A DNA stretch of 64,000 nucleotides. It comes from Flavihumibacter cheonanensis (GTDB lineage: Bacteria > Bacteroidota > Bacteroidia > Chitinophagales > Chitinophagaceae). The DNA lies in the NCBI RefSeq assembly GCF_022352215.1, contig NZ_JAKRWF010000001.1, positions 2,033,522 through 2,097,521 on the forward strand. The letters run 5' to 3'. The notes under the pieces were generated by a model. It saw only the letters and a list, made by a program, of their open reading frames with translations, did no database searches and had not been told where the DNA came from. Below, piece by piece: positions 61,446 through 64,000 of the stretch. Made by a program: the position numbers and the translations under genes. Each line of letters begins with the position of its first letter. The first letter of the stretch is position 1.

Positions 61446-61483
61446 CAGCCCAATTAATTTTTTTATTTAACAAATCAGGGATC

Positions 61484-61837
61484 ATGAACAATTACGAATT
61501 GATGGTGATTTTTACCCCTGTTCTGAGTGAGGAAGACTACAAAGCTGCTCAGAAGAAATTTATCGACCTGGTTACCTCAAACGGTGGCGAGTTGGTAAAT
61601 TCCAATCCCTGGGGATTAAAATCACTGGCGTATCCTATCCAGAAAAAAACCACTGGTTTATACTGGGTAATGGAGTACAAGGCGCCATCCGACTTCAATG
61701 AGAAGCTGAAGATTCAGCTGTTGCGTGACGACAACGTTCTTCGTCACATGTTTACTGTACTCGACAAATACGCCGTTGAGTATAATAATAAAAAGAGAAG
61801 TGGCGTACCAACCGGAACTGAAAAAGTGGAGGCTTAA
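61484..61837 (+). CDS. rpsF: 30S ribosomal protein S6
   Basis: 117 aa. Begins [22 protein letters not shown], the standard S6 first strand, with [24 protein letters not shown] and [18 protein letters not shown]6 pairs with S18 on the 30S platform. Followed 2 nt later by rpsR. No ssb gene lies between, as is usual in Bacteroidetes. The C-terminal extension is short and Lys-rich. Confidence 0.97.
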   Translation: MNNYELMVIFTPVLSEEDYKAAQKKFIDLVTSNGGELVNSNPWGLKSLAYPIQKKTTGLYWVMEYKAPSDFNEKLKIQLLRDDNVLRHMFTVLDKYAVEYNNKKRSGVPTGTEKVEA

Positions 61838-61839
61838 TC

Positions 61840-62103
61840 ATGGCAAAGAATGAAATCAAATACCTGACCGCGATTAAGACCGAGAAGCGTGCAAAGAAAT
61901 TCTGCCGTTTCAAGAAGTACGGTATTAAATACGTGGATTACAAGGATGCTGAATTCCTGAAAAAGTTTCTAAATGAGCAGGGTAAAATGTTACCTCGCCG
62001 TATTACCGGAAACAGTCTGAAATTCCAGCGGAAAGTTTCTGAGGCAGTTAAAAAAGCGCGTCAGATGGCTATTCTTCCTTATGTAACAGATTTGCTGAAA
62101 TAA
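61840..62103 (+). CDS. rpsR: 30S ribosomal protein S18
   Basis: 87 aa. [66 protein letters not shown] is the whole S18 signature (shown here only as landmarks: CRFKK near 22, LPRRITGN near 52, ARQMAILPY near 75). Binds next to S6. Followed by rplI after a 119-nt spacer. Confidence 0.97.
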   Translation: MAKNEIKYLTAIKTEKRAKKFCRFKKYGIKYVDYKDAEFLKKFLNEQGKMLPRRITGNSLKFQRKVSEAVKKARQMAILPYVTDLLK

Positions 62104-62222
62104 GCAAAACAATATCTAGTAACCAATCCCTAATCCGTTTTGGCTTCAGCGAAACCGGAGACAGTCTGAATCAGATTTAAACAGATTTGATTGGGCTCTT
62201 TGGGGTACTAAAAAAGAACAAA

Positions 62223-62669
62223 ATGCAAGTAATTTTAATTCAGGATGTAGATAACCTGGGTGGTGCGAACGAACTGGTAACAGTGAAGAACGGATATGCC
62301 CGGAATTACCTGATACCACAGAAATTCGCGGTAGAGGCTTCCCCTTCCAACCTGAAACAGCTGAATGAAAAGCTGAAAGTTAAGAAGAAGAAGGAAGAGA
62401 AAATGTTGGCTGAAATCAACCAGGTAATTGCCAAACTGCAGGAAGGTGCTATTAAATTAGGCGCCAAGACTGGTACAAGTGGCAAGATCTTCGGAAGCAT
62501 TACAGCCCTGCAGATTTCACGTGCTATTCGCGAGCAGAAAGGATATGAAATTGACCGTCGGAAAATTTCCCTCCCGGATGAAGTGAAGGAACTGGGTCAA
62601 TACAAAGCCAGTGTAGATTTCGGAAACGGAATCACAACTGAGCTTGATTTTGAGGTAGTTGCAGAATAA
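62223..62669 (+). CDS. rplI: 50S ribosomal protein L9
   Basis: 148 aa from the ATG at 62223 (MQVILIQDVDNLGG); a longer frame to 62187 is out of family. The N-terminal L9 domain has VKNGYARNYLIPQKFAVEAS; a long helix follows (about 42-75, LKQLNEKLKVKKKKEEKM); the C-terminal domain starts near 77 (GAIKLGAKTGTSGKIFGSI). It binds domain V of 23S rRNA at the L1 stalk base. A strong terminator is found 19 nt after the stop. Confidence 0.97.
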   Translation: MQVILIQDVDNLGGANELVTVKNGYARNYLIPQKFAVEASPSNLKQLNEKLKVKKKKEEKMLAEINQVIAKLQEGAIKLGAKTGTSGKIFGSITALQISRAIREQKGYEIDRRKISLPDEVKELGQYKASVDFGNGITTELDFEVVAE

Positions 62670-62687
62670 TACACTCCCAAATAGCTG

Positions 62688-62733
62688 AAAAAAGGCGATT
62701 CGACGGATTAAACCGAAGAAATCGCCTTTTTTT
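62688..62733 (+). terminator. Terminator of the rpsF-rpsR-rplI operon
   Basis: AAAAAGGCGATT and AATCGCCTTTTT pair as a long stem, with an inner CGG/CCG mini-stem, followed by a T-tract. Confidence 0.85.
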
Positions 62734-62905
62734 ATATTTAGATATTTTGTATGTTTTTCCACAATTTTATTACCTTCGTTTTGGTTCCTTAATGATCTTT
62801 ACAGTTTCAGACTTCCCAGAGCGTTTCCAAGTAAATGATTTTCTGGCTTTTTTGCAACACTGTGCTTCATTATGGTTTTATTCACTCGTTCAAAAAATTT
62901 AGAAA

Positions 62906-63334
62906 ATGAACATTTACGTTGGCAACCTCAGTTGGGATTTAACTGAGCAGGATCTTTTAGAAATGTTTGCTCCTTACGGAGAAGTTGTTTCTGCCAAAAT
63001 CGTTACAGACAAATTCAACAACAACCGTTCAAAGGGATTTGGATTTGTTGAAATGAGCGATGCAGAAGCTGGAAACGCTGCAATCACTGCATTACACGGT
63101 ACAGAAGTTATGGGCCGTAGTATTGTAGTTAATGAGTCACAACCCCGTGAAGGTGGTTCTGGCGGCGGTGGCGGATTCAAGAAGAAAAGCTTCGGCGGCG
63201 GTGGCGGCCGTGGTGGTTACGGTGGCGGTGGCAACCGTGGCGGTGGCGGCTATGGCGGCGGCGGTAACCGTGGTGGCGGTGGCTACGGCGGTGGAAGCCG
63301 TGGTGGCTATGGCGGTGGTGGTCGTGATTATTAA
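62906..63334 (+). CDS. RNA-recognition-motif protein with Gly/Arg-rich tail
   Basis: 142 aa. Single RRM (residues 1-80) with RNP2 (IYVGNLSW, residues 3-10) and RNP1 (KGFGFVEM, about 44-51), both intact. The C-terminus (about 85-142) is nearly all Gly with Arg, Tyr and Asn (GGGGRGGYGGGGNRGGGG repeats), similar to plant and cyanobacterial glycine-rich RNA-binding proteins. Binds single-stranded RNA; in cyanobacteria such proteins are cold-induced. There is a 172-nt untranslated-looking stretch before the ATG and a near -7 box (TACCTTCG, about 62771), suggesting a long leader. A 10-bp terminator follows. Confidence 0.92.
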   Translation: MNIYVGNLSWDLTEQDLLEMFAPYGEVVSAKIVTDKFNNNRSKGFGFVEMSDAEAGNAAITALHGTEVMGRSIVVNESQPREGGSGGGGGFKKKSFGGGGGRGGYGGGGNRGGGGYGGGGNRGGGGYGGGSRGGYGGGGRDY

Positions 63335-63360
63335 TCAAGGCAAACAAGTCAATAAAGCTA

Positions 63361-63389
63361 ATGGCCTGGCAGTAGCCAGGCCATTTTTT
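63361..63389 (+). terminator. Terminator of the RRM gene
   Basis: Perfect 10-bp stem, ATGGCCTGGC (63361-63370) with GCCAGGCCAT (63375-63384), loop AGTA, followed by five or six T. Confidence 0.9.
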
Positions 63390-63415
63390 GTCTATATTCA
63401 TATAAGAATGATCGG

Positions 63416-63826
63416 TTATTTTTCTTTTGCCAGTTTATAAACATCCACTGCTCCGTTGCCGTAACTTTTAGTAAAGACGAGGCTGTCGTTGTTTTTGTGA
63501 AGTATAAAGTTGCCGTCCAGAATAAAGGTCCAGTCGAAATCTGCTGTCCAGCCAGCCTTGTTTTTGAAACTAATGGTTTCATTGTTATTTGCTAAGCTAA
63601 AAGTTCCTGTATTTAAAGCGGGATAGGTCGCCAATTCACTTGAGCCGCTCCAATACTCTTTATTAAAATCGATGGAAACCCGGGCTGTTTTATCAATGCT
63701 CGTATTGTAACGTTTGAACGTGCCTGCATACCTGCCTGAAATAGTGTTAGAAGGGTCATCGTTGTTGTTTTTTGAGCAGGCAATAAGGAAAAGCATTGGA
63801 ATAGCACAAAAGGTCAGAAGCTTCAT
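63416..63826 (-). CDS. Small lipoprotein, lipocalin-like, function unknown
   Basis: 136 aa. Lipoprotein signal MKLLTFCAIPMLFLIACSKN with lipobox LIAC (Cys near 17), followed by an Asn/Asp-rich linker. The rest is beta-rich (SGRYAGTFKRYNTSIDKTARVSIDFNKEYWSGSS...), with alternating hydrophobic residues typical of a small beta-barrel or lipocalin-like domain; I cannot name a family. Ends EKKL-like, with stop at 63416-63418. Transcribed toward the RRM gene. Upstream to the window end is intergenic. Confidence 0.8.
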   Translation of the reverse strand: MKLLTFCAIPMLFLIACSKNNNDDPSNTISGRYAGTFKRYNTSIDKTARVSIDFNKEYWSGSSELATYPALNTGTFSLANNNETISFKNKAGWTADFDWTFILDGNFILHKNNDSLVFTKSYGNGAVDVYKLAKEK

Positions 63827-63882
63827 AGAAGGTTTTTTCTATCTGACCATTTAAACTGAATAAACGTTGTCTTGGGAAGCAT

Positions 63883-63921
63883 GGAAGAGGGAGTAAAGGA
63901 AGAGGGAGCTCGGGAAGAGGG
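63883..63921. repeat. GGAAGAGGG direct repeat x3, 15-bp period
   Basis: GGAAGAGGGAG at 63883-63893 and 63898-63908, and GGAAGAGGG at 63913-63921, exactly 15 bp apart. The rest of the window end (63827-64000) holds no ORF I can support. Confidence 0.8.
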
Positions 63922-64000
63922 TAGTTGAACAAAGCAGGCAGCTACGTTGCAACCAGGATGGTGGGTGGTGCTTCGGTTGTGCGTTGCCGTTTCACGTTAC

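Noticed and set aside
63132..63440. Alternative frame over the glycine-rich tail of the RRM gene
   Set aside because: An Ala/Val-rich product created by GGC/GGT repeats read out of frame; the RRM frame is clearly coding.

Overview
The window is chromosomal DNA from a Bacteroidetes bacterium, most likely a member of the Chitinophagaceae. Several things point there: exact copies of the phylum's -7 promoter box (TAnnTTTG) in front of many genes; Bacteroidetes-specific families (TamL lipoprotein, PorD/DUF4835, DUF4296, DUF4403, DUF4954, the long form of IspH, a short RpoZ-type omega subunit); SusC-like use of a TonB receptor; and a T9SS-like C-terminal tail on a large secreted protein. No phage, insertion sequence, CRISPR array or rRNA was seen. 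The family-level placement is inference from gene content.

Layout. 1-7.1 kb: VOC protein (cut by the window edge), HPP membrane protein, cold-shock-domain protein, SDR oxidoreductase, PrmC, an ExbD/TolQ pair, SPFH protein and peptidase T. 7.1-14.7 kb: CPBP protease, SlyD-type FKBP, muramidase NamZ, Fmt, bestrophin, DUF4403 lipoprotein, SET-domain protein and MgtE. 14.8-25.3 kb: GlmS with a DUF4954 beta-helix protein, a large secreted adhesin-like protein, GTPases Der and Era, an initiator tRNA with its own promoter and terminator, and two tandem GIN-domain (DUF2807) proteins. 25.4-36.2 kb: a TPP riboswitch controlling a TonB-dependent receptor, a Ddl/PASTA/rhodanese group, a ferredoxin divergent from an acyl-CoA reductase, an HtrA protease, a GH13 enzyme and IspH.

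36.2-41.6 kb is the unusual part. An AT-rich stretch holds two paralogous modules, each made of a seven-helix membrane protein, a LiaS/NarX-type histidine kinase and a NarL/LuxR-type response regulator. Between them lies a small unrecognised cytoplasmic protein with its own strong terminator. I propose this as a candidate signalling system of undescribed function.

41.6-49.2 kb is a long minus-strand run: CoA-transferase subunits with an unknown gene between them, DUF4296 lipoprotein, PorD, CoaBC, RpoZ, BamD and an OmpA-family porin. 49.4-61.4 kb holds polyprenyl synthase, RecJ, HtpG and the TamB/TamL outer-membrane assembly pair. 61.4-64 kb holds rpsF-rpsR-rplI, an RRM protein with a glycine-rich tail and a small lipoprotein.

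Together the genes are mostly housekeeping and envelope functions: translation (PrmC, Fmt, tRNA-fMet, ribosomal proteins), ribosome assembly GTPases, cell-wall precursor supply (GlmS, Ddl, NamZ) and outer-membrane biogenesis (BamD, TamB/L, OmpA, PorD). A notable regulatory theme is that -7 boxes sit only 3-4 nt from the start codons of prmC, namZ and ispH, which predicts leaderless transcripts.
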